A stretch of 64,000 bases of DNA, from positions 1 to 64,000 of the forward strand of contig NZ_LSRP01000140.1 of the NCBI RefSeq assembly GCF_001885585.1, written 5' to 3'. Source of the DNA: Pararhizobium antarcticum. GTDB lineage: Bacteria > Pseudomonadota > Alphaproteobacteria > Rhizobiales > Rhizobiaceae. A program made the translations under genes and the position numbers. The notes under the pieces are model-generated. The model was not told where the DNA came from, made no database searches, and saw only the letters and a list, made by a program, of their open reading frames with translations. This document shows positions 34,904 through 44,150 of this stretch, one piece after another (the stretch's first letter is position 1; every line of letters begins with the position of its first letter).

Positions 34904-35425
34904 ATGCAGAAACAGGCTCTCCTCCTCGGCTTCATCGCCGCCAGCATTGCCGTTACAGGTTTCGCCGCCTCCTCCTATGCCGCACGCGAAAAGCGGGCGC
35001 CGGAACAGCGCGCCGAAATGATGATCAAGCGAATGGACACCAACAAGGACAACAAAGTTTCGCTCGACGAGATGCAGGCGCGCGTCTCGACCGTCTTCAC
35101 AACCTTCGACGCAGACAAGAATGGCCAAGTGTCGCGCGATGAAATCAAGGTTCGCCGCGAGGCCTTCCGCGATGCCCGCAAGGCTTGGCGCGAAGCCAAG
35201 AACGAAGCGGGCGCCGACAAGGACAAGGCGATGGAAAATTTGCACGAGGCACGACCGGGCATGTTCCCCGGACTGCGCGGTAAAGGCTTCGCGCGTGCGG
35301 ATGCCGACAAGAACGGTTCGCTCAGCCTTCAAGAGGTCTCCACCGTGACCGAGACGATGTTCAAGCGCCGCGACAAGAATGGCGACGGCTTCATCGACGC
35401 GTCCGATTTCACCAAAAAGATCTGA
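34904..35425 (+). CDS. exported EF-hand calcium-binding protein
   Basis: A 173-residue protein with a signal peptide (LLLGFIAASIAVTGFAASSYA). Four EF-hand loops with Asp/Asn at key positions are visible: DTNKDNKVSLDE, DADKNGQVSRDE, DADKNGSLSLQE and DKNGDGFIDASD. It should bind Ca2+ in the periplasm or outside the cell. A charged linker (about 85-125) joins two EF pairs. Bacterial multi-EF proteins of this type are poorly understood. RBS GAAAGGAAAC precedes ATG 34904. A hairpin terminator follows directly. Confidence 0.85.
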   Translation: MQKQALLLGFIAASIAVTGFAASSYAAREKRAPEQRAEMMIKRMDTNKDNKVSLDEMQARVSTVFTTFDADKNGQVSRDEIKVRREAFRDARKAWREAKNEAGADKDKAMENLHEARPGMFPGLRGKGFARADADKNGSLSLQEVSTVTETMFKRRDKNGDGFIDASDFTKKI

Positions 35426-35431
35426 CCCGCA

Positions 35432-35464
35432 ACAGTCCCCGTCCTGCCCCGCAGCGGGGACTGT
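35432..35464 (+). terminator. hairpin after the EF-hand gene
   Basis: ACAGTCCCCG and CGGGGACTGT pair perfectly around a 13-base loop, followed by TTTGCC. The U-tract is short, so termination may be partial. Confidence 0.65.
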
Positions 35465-35579
35465 TTGCCGATTTCAGCCGCGCGTTCAAAACATATTCAC
35501 TCGCCAAAATTTCGGGACTTGCAAAACAGTCGCTCTTGATAGATCGAATGCTTTGACGTTCAAAAACGAAGGCGATATT

Positions 35580-36731
35580 TTGACGACCGACCCGACAGCA
35601 GCCGTCCAGATCATTTCCGAGATCAGCGTCGTGCCGACGATTCTCGACGTCATCTGCCGCACGACCGGAATGGGCTTTGCGGCGGTGGCGCGGGTCACGG
35701 AAGATCGGTGGATCGCCTGCTGCGTCAAGGACGATATCGCGTTCGGCCTTCTCCCCGGCGGAGAACTCAAGATCGAAACGACGATCTGCAACGAGATCCG
35801 GCAACATCATCAGGTCGTGGTCATCGATCACGCCGATGAAGATCCGGTCTATGCCAAACATCACACGCCGACAATGTATGGCCTGCAGAGCTACATATCG
35901 ATGCCGATCCTGCTCAAGGACGGCTCCTTCTTCGGGACGCTGTGTGCGATCGATACCAAGCCGAACAAATTGAACACGCCGGAAACCCTTGGCATGTTCA
36001 AGCTGTTTGCCGATCTGATCGCCTTTCATATCGACGCATTACAGCGCCTGGACCAGGAGCGGCAGGGCAGCGAGCTTCGGGAGCAGTTCATCGCCGTGCT
36101 CGGCCACGACCTGCGCAATCCGCTGGCCTCGCTCGATGCCGGCACGCGCATGCTGCAGCGTTCGTTTGAGGACGACAAGACACAGTCGGTGCTGCGCCTG
36201 ATGCGCAACAGCATTTCGCGCATGTCCGGACTGATCGACAATGTGCTGGACTTCGCCCGGGGCCGCATGGGTGGTGGCTTTGCTGTCCAGCATGCCGACC
36301 GCGTGCCGCTGCGGCCGGTGATGGAGCATGTGATCGCGGAACTGCGCATGGCGAACCCGGAGCGGCGGATCAACGCTAATCTCAGCGATGCCATGGTGCG
36401 CTGCGACGAGGGGCGCATCGGCCAGCTCCTCTCCAACCTGCTCTCCAACGCCATTGCACATGGCGCAGAAGACGGCGAGATCCGGGTTGATTCAGAGGCG
36501 GTCGATGATGCGTATGTGCTTTCGGTCTGCAATTCCGGCGAACCGATCCCGCAGGCAAAAATCAGCGAGCTTTTCAAACCCTTTTTCCGAGGAGAGCCGA
36601 ATTCCGGCCAGCAGGGCCTTGGCCTTGGCCTCTATATCGTCGCGGAGATCGTCAAGGCGCACAACGGCACCCTATCCGTGACCTCGACGCCGGACGAAAC
36701 CTGCTTCACGGTGCGCATCCCGCTTCAGTAG
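35580..36731 (+). CDS. GAF-domain sensor histidine kinase (TTG start)
   Basis: A 383-residue cytosolic kinase. A GAF domain (about 10-160) is followed by a coiled linker, a HisKA domain with the phosphoacceptor His176 (AVLGHDLRNPLASLDAG) and an HATPase domain (NLLSNAIAHGA, GLGLGLYIVAEI). No membrane helix exists, so it senses an intracellular signal, possibly a small molecule or light/redox cofactor bound by GAF. No in-frame ATG fits; TTG 35580 has GAAGG 7 bases upstream and avoids overlap with the EF-hand gene. No response regulator is adjacent. Confidence 0.85.
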   Translation: MTTDPTAAVQIISEISVVPTILDVICRTTGMGFAAVARVTEDRWIACCVKDDIAFGLLPGGELKIETTICNEIRQHHQVVVIDHADEDPVYAKHHTPTMYGLQSYISMPILLKDGSFFGTLCAIDTKPNKLNTPETLGMFKLFADLIAFHIDALQRLDQERQGSELREQFIAVLGHDLRNPLASLDAGTRMLQRSFEDDKTQSVLRLMRNSISRMSGLIDNVLDFARGRMGGGFAVQHADRVPLRPVMEHVIAELRMANPERRINANLSDAMVRCDEGRIGQLLSNLLSNAIAHGAEDGEIRVDSEAVDDAYVLSVCNSGEPIPQAKISELFKPFFRGEPNSGQQGLGLGLYIVAEIVKAHNGTLSVTSTPDETCFTVRIPLQ

Positions 36732-36755
36732 GCAAAATCGCTCTTTCCGCGATCG

Positions 36756-37112
36756 TCAGCCGGCAGTGCCGCCGGGCGGACTGCCGAATGCGTTGCGCTC
36801 GGCCATTCCGGGCCACAGGCACAGCGCGAGAAACATGACCGGGCTGATGACCGGGATGAACAAGCACAGCACGAATTTTCCGGGATAGCCGACGTCATGA
36901 AGGCGTTTGACGGTCAGAAGTACAGTGGACACCGTCGATGCCAGCACACAGACAAGCAGCGCCAGCGTCCAGGATGCCAGCGCCAGTTCGGCGCCCTGGT
37001 TGGCAACCAGTCGGCTGATGACGAAACCTGTCAGACACGCCCAGTACAGCCAGGACAGGAGGTAGAGCCTGCGGCCAATGCGGCCGGAGGGGCTGAAGAA
37101 CAACCAGATCAT
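36756..37112 (-). CDS. DUF805 membrane protein
   Basis: About 118 residues, small inner-membrane protein with three to four hydrophobic helices. The family signature SPSGRIGRRLYLLSW at the N-terminus and VKRLHDVGYPG in the middle are seen. Function unknown. The start is uncertain: ATG 37112 gives the family-like N-terminus (MIWLFF) and has AGGAGG at a long spacing, while ATG 37139 would add nine residues and TTG 37148 would overlap the dapD stop. It follows dapD closely on the same strand. Confidence 0.75.
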   Translation of the reverse strand: MIWLFFSPSGRIGRRLYLLSWLYWACLTGFVISRLVANQGAELALASWTLALLVCVLASTVSTVLLTVKRLHDVGYPGKFVLCLFIPVISPVMFLALCLWPGMAERNAFGSPPGGTAG

Positions 37113-37144
37113 GGTTGATTGCGACCCCTCCTGTGCCATGCCTG

Positions 37145-38002
37145 TCAATCCCGCAGCAGTTCGTTGATGCCGGTCTTGGAGCGCGTCTTTTCATCGACGC
37201 GCTTGACGATGACGGCGCAATAGAGGTTTGGCGCGACAACGCCGTTCGGCATGACGGCACCGGAGCCCATGGAGCCAGCGACGACGACCGAATAGGGCGG
37301 CACTTCGCCATAGGTGACTTCGCCCGTGGCGCGGTCGACGATCTTGGTCGACTTGCCGATGAAGACCCCCATGCCGAGCACCGAGCCTTCACGCACGATG
37401 CAGCCCTCGACGACTTCTGAGCGGGCGCCGATGAAGCAATTGTCCTCGATGATCGTCGGGCCGGCCTGCATCGGCTCCAGCACGCCGCCAATGCCGACGC
37501 CGCCCGACAGGTGAACATGCTTGCCGATCTGGGCACAGGATCCGACCGTGGCCCAGGTATCGACCATGGTGCCTTCGCCGACATAGGCGCCGAGATTGAC
37601 GAAGGACGGCATCAGGATGGCGTTCGGGGCGATATAGGCCGAGCGGCGCACGATGGCATTGGGCACGGCGCGGAAGCCGGCCTCGCGGAACTGGTTTTCG
37701 CCCCAGCCTTCGAACTTCGAGGGAACCTTGTCCCACCAGGTCGACTGGCCCGAACCGCCCTTGACGACTTCCATGTCGTTCAGGCGGAAGGACAGGAGAA
37801 CGGCTTTTTTCAGCCACTGATTGACGGTCCAGTTGCCGTCCGCCCCCTTTTCGGCGACGCGGACCTTGCCGCCATCCAAGAGCGTCAGCGCTGTTTCCAC
37901 CGCGTCGCGAATTTCGCCCTTGGTGTTGATGGTCACGGTGTCGCGATTGTCGAAAGCTGCGTCGATGGTCTGCGAAAGAGAGGCTAGATCGTGGGTCGTC
38001 AT
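37145..38002 (-). CDS. dapD: 2,3,4,5-tetrahydropyridine-2,6-dicarboxylate N-succinyltransferase
   Basis: A 285-residue left-handed beta-helix enzyme that succinylates tetrahydrodipicolinate using succinyl-CoA, in the lysine/meso-diaminopimelate pathway. The helical N-terminal domain (1-110) and hexapeptide turns (for example [20 protein letters not shown], and [17 protein letters not shown]) are complete. RBS AAGGA is 6 bases from ATG 38002. The pathway partner dapE lies 1.2 kb away on the other strand. Confidence 0.96.
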   Translation of the reverse strand: MTTHDLASLSQTIDAAFDNRDTVTINTKGEIRDAVETALTLLDGGKVRVAEKGADGNWTVNQWLKKAVLLSFRLNDMEVVKGGSGQSTWWDKVPSKFEGWGENQFREAGFRAVPNAIVRRSAYIAPNAILMPSFVNLGAYVGEGTMVDTWATVGSCAQIGKHVHLSGGVGIGGVLEPMQAGPTIIEDNCFIGARSEVVEGCIVREGSVLGMGVFIGKSTKIVDRATGEVTYGEVPPYSVVVAGSMGSGAVMPNGVVAPNLYCAVIVKRVDEKTRSKTGINELLRD

Positions 38003-38033
38003 CGGAATTCCTTAAACTTCGGCGTTTATCGTC

Positions 38034-38080
38034 AAATGCTCTAGAGCATGATCCCGAAAAATTGAAGAGATTTTCGGTTC
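38034..38080. repeat. partial AGAGCATGATCCCGAAAA-type intergenic element
   Basis: The sequence GCTCTAGAGCATGATCCCGA near 38039, followed by a short spacer and ATTTTCGGTTCCGG, resembles one half of an inverted repeat found between many rhizobial genes. It lies between dapD and the divergent LOG-family gene. The full second arm is not seen, so it is a partial or decayed copy. Confidence 0.4.
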
Positions 38081-38208
38081 CGGTCAGCCGCTCGGGCACG
38101 GTCGTGGACAGGCTGCCGGAAGATGATGGCCTCTGTTGCGTCCTGGGATGAGGAAAACAGCATTCGGCAGCGATGAACAGCCGCCGGCTTGCGTCAGGGA
38201 AATGAAAT

Positions 38209-39108
38209 ATGACACGAATGAAGAAGCGGAATCTGCGGCGCAAGGACGGGGTCTGGGATCCGCTGGTCGACAGCGGACAGGCCCGGAACCGGGCAGCCGG
38301 CGTGCCGCAAACCCCACAATCCATGGCGCCGGCCTATCGGCTCGCCTATGCCGACGACGACTTCCTGACCCGCGAAGAACTGCGCCCGGTGCGGCTGCAG
38401 CTCGAGCTGCTCAAGACCGAGATGATCCTCGCGGAGCGTGGTATCAAATCCACCGTTGTCCTGTTCGGCGGTGCGCGCATTCCCGAACCAGGCGGCGATG
38501 CCTGGGCGGCCATGAACGAGACGCAAAGCCGCAACCTGACGGCCGCTTCCGTCTATTACGAGGAAGCCCGCAAATTCGCGCAACTCTGCTCCCTGCATTC
38601 GGCCCAGTCCGACTACAAGGAATATGTGGTGACGACGGGCGGCGGGCCAGGCGTGATGGAGGCCGGCAATCGCGGCGCCTTCGAGGTTGATGCGCCGTCG
38701 ATCGGGCTCAACATCGTGCTTCCGCACGAGCAGGCGCCGAACCGCTACGTGACACCCGAGCTTTCGTTCAACTTCCACTATTTCGCGATCCGCAAGATGC
38801 ACTTCCTGCTGCGCGCCAAGGCGGTGGTGGTTTTTCCGGGCGGCTTCGGAACGCTGGACGAGCTGTTTGAAACCATGACCCTGATGCAGACCGGGCGTAT
38901 GGCGCTGGTGCCGCTGATCCTGTTTGGCGAAAAATTCTGGCGCTCGATCGTCAATTTCGAGGCGCTGGCCGATTTCGGCACGATCGCACCTGAGGACGTC
39001 AATCTCGTCCGGTTCGTCGAAACCGCAGACCAGGCCTGGGACATCATCTCGACATTCTACGAGACCGTCGATCCCGCCGGCATGCCGGTGGCGTCGGGCG
39101 AACGCTAG
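38209..39108 (+). CDS. LOG-family (TIGR00730) Rossmann-fold protein
   Basis: A 299-residue protein with the lysine-decarboxylase-like/LOG motifs GGGPGVMEAGNRGA and PGGFGTLDELFE. LOG proteins are phosphoribohydrolases that release free cytokinin-type bases or degrade nucleotide monophosphates, and the bacterial members were long misnamed lysine decarboxylases. An N-terminal extension (1-75) goes beyond the short LOG core, as in the larger subgroup. RBS CAGGGAAATGAAAT precedes ATG 38209. Plant-hormone production is possible but cannot be claimed. Confidence 0.85.
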   Translation: MTRMKKRNLRRKDGVWDPLVDSGQARNRAAGVPQTPQSMAPAYRLAYADDDFLTREELRPVRLQLELLKTEMILAERGIKSTVVLFGGARIPEPGGDAWAAMNETQSRNLTAASVYYEEARKFAQLCSLHSAQSDYKEYVVTTGGGPGVMEAGNRGAFEVDAPSIGLNIVLPHEQAPNRYVTPELSFNFHYFAIRKMHFLLRAKAVVVFPGGFGTLDELFETMTLMQTGRMALVPLILFGEKFWRSIVNFEALADFGTIAPEDVNLVRFVETADQAWDIISTFYETVDPAGMPVASGER

Positions 39109-39213
39109 ACCATTTTGCGACCTGGCAGGCAAGATCCGCCTGCCCGGTCGTTTCGCCGGCCGCCCCGGTGACAGCCCCGTGCGGATCGGCTAAACCATGC
39201 GCCGAAGACAAAC

Positions 39214-40422
39214 ATGGCATCCGCTTTCATGACCCCCACCGATCCGATCGCCACGCTCGCCACGCTGATCCGCTGCCCCTCAGTCACCCCTGCCGAAGGC
39301 GGCGCGCTTTCGGCACTGGACGCCCTGCTGACGCCACTCGGCTTTGCCTGCACGCATGTCACATCAACGGAAGCCGGCACGCCCGACATCGAAAACCTCT
39401 ATGCCCGGCTTGGCACAGAAGGGCCGCACCTGATGTTTGCCGGCCATACCGACGTGGTGCCCGTCGGTGACGCGGCCGCATGGACGCATGGCCCCTTTTC
39501 GGCCGATATTGCCGATGGCCAGATGTATGGTCGCGGCGCCGTCGACATGAAGGGGGGGATCGCCTGCTTTGCGGCGGCCGTTGCCCGCCATATCGAAAAG
39601 CATGGTCCGCCGAAGGGCTCGATTTCGTTTCTCATCACCGGCGACGAGGAAGGCCCGGCGATCAACGGCACCGTCAAGCTGCTCGAGTGGGCGGCGGCCA
39701 AGGGCGAGCGCTGGGACGCCTGCCTGGTCGGCGAACCGACCAATCCGGAGCACCTCGGCGACATGATCAAGATCGGTCGGCGCGGCTCGCTGTCGGGCAC
39801 GATCACGGTCCATGGCACACAGGGCCACGCCGCCTATCCGCATCTGGCCGACAGCCCGGTGCGCGGCATCCTGCAACTGACGCAGGCGCTGATGGATCCG
39901 CCCTTCGATGCCGGTACTGCCGATTTCCAGCCGTCCAATCTCGAAGTGACGACGATCGACGTCGGCAACCCGGCAGTCAACGTCATCCCGGCACGGGCGA
40001 CCGCCAGCTTCAACATCCGCTTCAACGACAACTGGACCGCTGACAACCTGAAGGCCGAGATCATTACCCGCCTGGAGCGTGCCGCAGAAGACGGCGTCTT
40101 GCGGCGCGGGCGCCCGCCTGTGGCATACGACGTTGTCTGGAACGAGCGGCCGAGCCATGTTTTCCTGACCCGCAACAACGGGTTGATCGCCTCGCTTTCA
40201 GGGGCGATTTCTGTCGTCACCGGCCGCGAGCCGAAACTGTCGACGACGGGCGGGACTTCGGATGCGCGGTTCATCAAGGATCATTGCCCTGTTGTCGAAT
40301 TCGGACTGGTCGGGCAGACCATGCACATGGTCGACGAGCGCGTTGCTGTCGCCGATCTGGAGACGCTGACCGCGATCTACGAAACCTTCCTCGAACGCTG
40401 GTTCGACAATGCCGCAGCTTGA
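39214..40422 (+). CDS. dapE: succinyl-diaminopimelate desuccinylase
   Basis: A 402-residue M20-family zinc aminoacylase that removes succinate from N-succinyl-LL-diaminopimelate. Zinc/catalytic motifs are [13 protein letters not shown] (His-x-Asp), [22 protein letters not shown] (Glu-Glu) and the terminal [17 protein letters not shown] second in-frame ATG at 39229 is also possible. The gene's last 14 bases overlap the start of the next reading frame. With dapD it shows that the succinylase branch of lysine synthesis is used. Confidence 0.96.
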   Translation: MASAFMTPTDPIATLATLIRCPSVTPAEGGALSALDALLTPLGFACTHVTSTEAGTPDIENLYARLGTEGPHLMFAGHTDVVPVGDAAAWTHGPFSADIADGQMYGRGAVDMKGGIACFAAAVARHIEKHGPPKGSISFLITGDEEGPAINGTVKLLEWAAAKGERWDACLVGEPTNPEHLGDMIKIGRRGSLSGTITVHGTQGHAAYPHLADSPVRGILQLTQALMDPPFDAGTADFQPSNLEVTTIDVGNPAVNVIPARATASFNIRFNDNWTADNLKAEIITRLERAAEDGVLRRGRPPVAYDVVWNERPSHVFLTRNNGLIASLSGAISVVTGREPKLSTTGGTSDARFIKDHCPVVEFGLVGQTMHMVDERVAVADLETLTAIYETFLERWFDNAAA

Positions 40423-41005
40423 GGAAATCAGCATCTACCTGAAGGGGCTATGGCTGCTCGTTTCGGGAAAGCCGGAAGGCTTGCAATGGCTCGATGTCAG
40501 CGCCACAGGCGTCTGGCGATCCTTCGCCGCGATCCTCTGGTGCCTGCCGGCCATGGCTGTCAGCTGGGGCGCATGGCGTCTCTTCTATCTGGCCAACATG
40601 CCGCCGGGAACCGAGACCGGCATGCTGTTCATCGTCAAGTTGTTCATCATCGACCTTGTCGCCTGGATCTTTCCGCTGATGCTGATGGCGATCCTGGCAA
40701 AGCCGCTGAACTATGACGGTGAACTGGCCGCCATCATCGTTTCGAGCAACTGGCTGTCCGTACCAATCTTCTACGCCATGGCCGTGCCGGCAGCGATCCG
40801 GCTCGTCGTGCCTGAAAGCGATGGACTGATCGGGCTTTTGTCGCTGATCCTGCTGATCGTCGTCTTCGCGGTGATCTTCCGGCTGATGAAGACGGTCACC
40901 GGCAACCAGACGCTGCTGGCTTCGGCCCTGACGCTGCTGTTCGTCCTGCCATCCTTCATGATCGGCGACAGGCTGCAGACCTATTTCGGCCTTATACCAG
41001 GCTGA
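40409..41005 (+). CDS. conserved inner-membrane protein
   Basis: A 198-residue hydrophobic protein with about five membrane helices (for example [20 protein letters not shown] and [19 protein letters not shown]). No catalytic motif was recognised; it may be Yip1-like but this is weak. ATG 40409 lies inside the end of dapE (14-base overlap), so it is translated with it. The dapE-membrane protein-truA order appears in rhizobia. It ends 10 bases from the convergent truA. Confidence 0.75.
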   Translation: MPQLEEISIYLKGLWLLVSGKPEGLQWLDVSATGVWRSFAAILWCLPAMAVSWGAWRLFYLANMPPGTETGMLFIVKLFIIDLVAWIFPLMLMAILAKPLNYDGELAAIIVSSNWLSVPIFYAMAVPAAIRLVVPESDGLIGLLSLILLIVVFAVIFRLMKTVTGNQTLLASALTLLFVLPSFMIGDRLQTYFGLIPG

Positions 41006-41015
41006 ACCGGATCTC

Positions 41016-41759
41016 TCAGTAGTCGACCTGCATGAAATAGAGCCCTTCGGGCGGCGCCACCGGACCGCAAGCCTTTCGGTCCCGGGCCTCCAGTGCGGCA
41101 GTGACGTCGTCCGGCGACCACCGGCCATCGCCCACCATTTTCAGCGTGCCGGCAAAAGAGCGGATCTGGTTGTGCAGGAAACTCTGCGCCGTGGCGCGGA
41201 TCTCGATCAGGTCGTCTGTCCGGGTCACATCCAGCCTGTCGAGCGTGCGCACCGGGCTGTTGGCCTGACAATGGACCGAGCGGAAGGTGGTGAAATCATG
41301 CTTGCCGAGCAGCCTCTGGGCGGCGTCATGCATGGCCGCGTGATCCAGCGGCTTGGACACCCACCAGGCCTGCTTCGCCTCGATGGCGAGCGGCGCCGGA
41401 CGGGAGATGATGCGGTAGAGATAATGCCGCCGCAGGGCGGAGAACCGCGCATCAAACGCATCGGAGACCGCGCTGACATCCAGCACCGAAATCCGCTCGC
41501 GCGCCTGCCCGAGATAGGCGTTCAGCGCATTGCGCAAGGTGTGCGGCGGCCACGCCCGTGTCAGATCGACATGGGCGACCTGACCGCGCGCATGCACGCC
41601 CGAATCGGTTCGCCCTGCCCCGCGGATAAGGGCCGCTTCGCGGGTGAGCTTGAGGATCGCCTGCTCGACAGCACCCTGGACGGAGTGGCCATTGGTTTGA
41701 CGCTGCCAGCCGACATAATTGGAACCGTCATATTCGATCGACATGCGAAAGCGTGGCAT
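41016..41759 (-). CDS. truA: tRNA pseudouridine(38-40) synthase TruA
   Basis: A 247-residue enzyme that makes pseudouridine at positions 38-40 of the anticodon stem-loop. The catalytic Asp is in [35 protein letters not shown] at the N-terminus and [14 protein letters not shown] near the C-terminus are diagnostic. The start overlaps the fmt stop (TGATG), so translation is coupled to fmt. Confidence 0.96.
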   Translation of the reverse strand: MPRFRMSIEYDGSNYVGWQRQTNGHSVQGAVEQAILKLTREAALIRGAGRTDSGVHARGQVAHVDLTRAWPPHTLRNALNAYLGQARERISVLDVSAVSDAFDARFSALRRHYLYRIISRPAPLAIEAKQAWWVSKPLDHAAMHDAAQRLLGKHDFTTFRSVHCQANSPVRTLDRLDVTRTDDLIEIRATAQSFLHNQIRSFAGTLKMVGDGRWSPDDVTAALEARDRKACGPVAPPEGLYFMQVDY

Positions 41760-42694
41760 CAGGCGAGCCTCGTACCGGCGGCAACAGGCGTGCCGCGCAG
41801 AAACTCGACGGCCGGCAGGGGCTTTCCGCCCGCCTTCTGCAGCCGGGTCAGTTGCACCGCCCCTTCCCCGCAGGCAACCGTCAGATCATCCGAGAGCACG
41901 GTGCCGGCCGGGCCAGATCTCTCGGCAAGCGCGCTCTGCAGCACTTTGACGCGTTCGAGCTTGCCACCGATCTCGACTTCGAGCCACGCGCCGGGAAAGG
42001 GCGAAAGGCCGCGAACATGGTTGTGCACATCGACCGCCGGCTTGGTAAAATCGATGCGGGTTTCCGCCTTGCTGATCTTGGCGGCATAGAGCACGCCATT
42101 TTCCGACTGCGGGACAAGCGGCAGATTGCCGCCATCGAGCTTTTCCATCGCCTCGGTCATCAGGCCAGCGCCCGCCAGCATCAAGCGGTCATGCAGGTCG
42201 CCGGCGGTCATGTCGGGTGCAATCGCGACGATTTTCGTCAAGGCAACAGGGCCGGTGTCGAGCCCCTTGTCCATGCGCATCACCATCATGCCCGTCTCGC
42301 GATCGCCGGCCATGATGGCGCGCTGGATGGGGGCTGCACCCCGCCAGCGCGGCAGAAGCGAGGCATGGCCGTTGTAGCAACCCTGCCGTGTTCCATTCAG
42401 GATTGCCTCCGGCAACAGCAGGCCATAGGCGACGACAACGGCGACATCCGCATCAAAATCCTTGAAAGCCTGACGGTCTGCGGCATCCTTGAAATTCGGC
42501 GGGGTCAGGACCGGAAAACCGAGAAGCTCAGCGGCCTGGTGGACCGGCGACTTCTGCAGTTCCAGGCCACGCCTGCCGCCGGGACGCGGCGGCTGCGAAT
42601 AGACGGCGACAATCTTGTGGCCCGTCTGCGCCAGCGCCGAAAGCGTCGGCACGGAGAACTCCGGCGTTCCCATGAAGATGATGCGCAGCGACAC
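41759..42694 (-). CDS. fmt: methionyl-tRNA formyltransferase
   Basis: A 311-residue enzyme that formylates initiator methionyl-tRNA using 10-formyltetrahydrofolate. The N-terminal Rossmann domain has [14 protein letters not shown]. The formyl-transfer site is in [19 protein letters not shown], with catalytic Asn/His/Asp positions, and a C-terminal OB-like tRNA-binding domain follows. The start is GTG 42694 with GGAGG 5 bases upstream. The toxin gene ends 22 bases before it. Confidence 0.96.
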   Translation of the reverse strand: MSLRIIFMGTPEFSVPTLSALAQTGHKIVAVYSQPPRPGGRRGLELQKSPVHQAAELLGFPVLTPPNFKDAADRQAFKDFDADVAVVVAYGLLLPEAILNGTRQGCYNGHASLLPRWRGAAPIQRAIMAGDRETGMMVMRMDKGLDTGPVALTKIVAIAPDMTAGDLHDRLMLAGAGLMTEAMEKLDGGNLPLVPQSENGVLYAAKISKAETRIDFTKPAVDVHNHVRGLSPFPGAWLEVEIGGKLERVKVLQSALAERSGPAGTVLSDDLTVACGEGAVQLTRLQKAGGKPLPAVEFLRGTPVAAGTRLA

Positions 42695-42716
42695 GGCGGC
42701 CTCCGGTTTTTTTCAG

Positions 42717-43115
42717 TCAGGCGTCTTCAAACGGGTTTACGAGCGCCAAATCAAGCCCCTCGAGGTCTTTTGTGTTGCGCGTCGCCAATGTCGCACCATG
42801 AAAAAGGCATATGGCGGCGATCATGGCATCCGCGACGGAAATTGGTCGACCGGGGCTTTCGCGCTTGGCGCGAAGGCGACCGGTCCGGGCGGAGGCCTCT
42901 ATTGTAAAGCCGAGTATTCGCCCGGCGAAGCGCCGATCGAATGTGTCCTCCATCATCGCAATGAAGACTTTTTCACCACCGTAGGCAAGCTCCCTCCGGG
43001 TTGCCACTGAAACGAAAAGTTCCGACATGCTTCTGTGTCTGAGCCATGTTCCGACGGTCGGATGAATTGTGACTTTTGCGCTTGCAGACACGACATTGGT
43101 GTCATGAACGATCAT
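42717..43115 (-). CDS. PIN-domain toxin (FitB/VapC family)
   Basis: A 132-residue PIN ribonuclease-like toxin. The four acidic metal ligands are kept: Asp5 (IVHDTNVVSA), Glu42 (RRELAYGG), Asp96 (PISVADAMIAA) and Asp117 (TRNTKDLEG). Activity as an RNase against tRNA or other RNA is therefore plausible. The region between Glu42 and FAGRIL is a few residues shorter than in typical FitB-like proteins. The start overlaps the antitoxin stop (ATGA). The pair lies between def and fmt in the same direction. Confidence 0.87.
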   Translation of the reverse strand: MIVHDTNVVSASAKVTIHPTVGTWLRHRSMSELFVSVATRRELAYGGEKVFIAMMEDTFDRRFAGRILGFTIEASARTGRLRAKRESPGRPISVADAMIAAICLFHGATLATRNTKDLEGLDLALVNPFEDA

Positions 43116-43399
43116 CCGAACTCAAAGCCCGGTCGCTCGAAAATTCTCTTCCGGCTTTCTTCTATAACAGTCGTGAACTCATCGTTGTCTTCGTCGGTCA
43201 TCAGACAATCACCGAAGGCAGCGCGAAGCGCGTCGTAGGCAGACAGTTCTGCCGCTGCCTTGACATCGCTCTCCATCATCAAAGCTTTGCGCAAAAGCTC
43301 TTTTGCCTGATCAGACAGGCTTCGGCCATGAAGATCCGCAGCGGCCGCAATGTCGTGTTTCAAAGCCTCGGAAATGGTCCTGATCAACAGGTCGCCCAT
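43112..43399 (-). CDS. FitA-type ribbon-helix-helix antitoxin
   Basis: A 95-residue antitoxin. The N-terminal ribbon-helix-helix domain (GDLLIRTISEALKHDIAAAA, then GRSLSDQAKELLRKAL) binds DNA, as in FitA. The acidic C-terminus (TDEDNDEFTTVIEESRKRIF) should wrap around the toxin. ATG 43399 has a GGGG ribosome site; GTG 43405 would add two residues. A perfect inverted repeat just upstream is the likely operator. Overlapping stop and start couple toxin synthesis to antitoxin synthesis. Confidence 0.87.
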   Translation of the reverse strand: MGDLLIRTISEALKHDIAAAADLHGRSLSDQAKELLRKALMMESDVKAAAELSAYDALRAAFGDCLMTDEDNDEFTTVIEESRKRIFERPGFEFG

Positions 43400-43411
43400 G
43401 CGCACCCCACT

Positions 43412-43430
43412 ATGATATCGCTGATATCAT
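43412..43430. promoter_or_regulatory. operator palindrome of the toxin-antitoxin pair
   Basis: ATGATATC-GCT-GATATCAT is a perfect 8-3-8 inverted repeat 12 bases upstream of the antitoxin start. Its size, symmetry and position are those of FitA/VapB autoregulatory operators. Confidence 0.7.
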
Positions 43431-43461
43431 GCGCGCAACGGCCGGACTTTTCAGCGGAGGC

Positions 43462-43986
43462 TCAAATGGCCTTGCTGCCGCGCATCTTCGCGGTCTTGGT
43501 GAATTTACGGATCACCATTTCGCGCTTCAGCTTGGAGATATGGTCGATGAACAGCGTGCCGTTGAGATGGTCGATCTCGTGCTGCAGGCAGGTTGCCAGC
43601 AGTCCGTCGGCTTCGGTCGTCTGCTGTTTGCCATCGCGGTCAATGTAGCGGATGGTGACGGCTGCGGGGCGTTCGACCTCGGCATAATAATCGGGGATCG
43701 ACAGGCAGCCTTCCTCATAGACGGAAAGTTCGCTGCCCGAGGCCAGGATTTCGGGGTTGATGAAGACCAGCGGCTGCTTTTCCTCGCCTTCCTTGGCAAC
43801 GTCGATCACCAGCACGCGGCGTGCGACGCCGATCTGGATGGCGGCAAGCCCGATGCCCGGCGCGTCATACATCGTGTCGAGCATGTCGTCGGCAAGGCGA
43901 AGGACGTCCGCATCAACAGTTTCCACCGGTCGGGAAATCTGGCGCAGCACGGAATCGGGCAGGATGATGAGCGGCTTTATGGTCAT
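43462..43986 (-). CDS. def: peptide deformylase
   Basis: A 174-residue metalloenzyme that removes the formyl group from nascent proteins. Motif 1 [10 protein letters not shown], motif 2 EEGCLSIPD (metal Cys) and motif 3 [14 protein letters not shown] (two metal His and catalytic Glu) are intact. ATG 43986 gives the typical N-terminus [15 protein letters not shown]. In rhizobia def is usually followed directly by fmt; here the toxin-antitoxin pair comes between them. Confidence 0.97.
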   Translation of the reverse strand: MTIKPLIILPDSVLRQISRPVETVDADVLRLADDMLDTMYDAPGIGLAAIQIGVARRVLVIDVAKEGEEKQPLVFINPEILASGSELSVYEEGCLSIPDYYAEVERPAAVTIRYIDRDGKQQTTEADGLLATCLQHEIDHLNGTLFIDHISKLKREMVIRKFTKTAKMRGSKAI

Positions 43987-44150
43987 TTCGACCCCATAAC
44001 CGATCTTTCAGCCGGATGGAATTCTCGCATCGCATTTTTTTGCACCAGTGGGGGATCATCGCAGGCAGATCCATCATCCGAATGCGCGCGGCGCCCCTCT
44101 TGTTCCTGTTTTGATCTGGTTTTCCGACAAAAACCTGCTAGGCTTGCGCC

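Noticed and set aside
38209-39108. Lysine decarboxylase
   Set aside because: The PGGxGTxxE motif belongs to LOG-type phosphoribohydrolases; the decarboxylase name is a historical misannotation.
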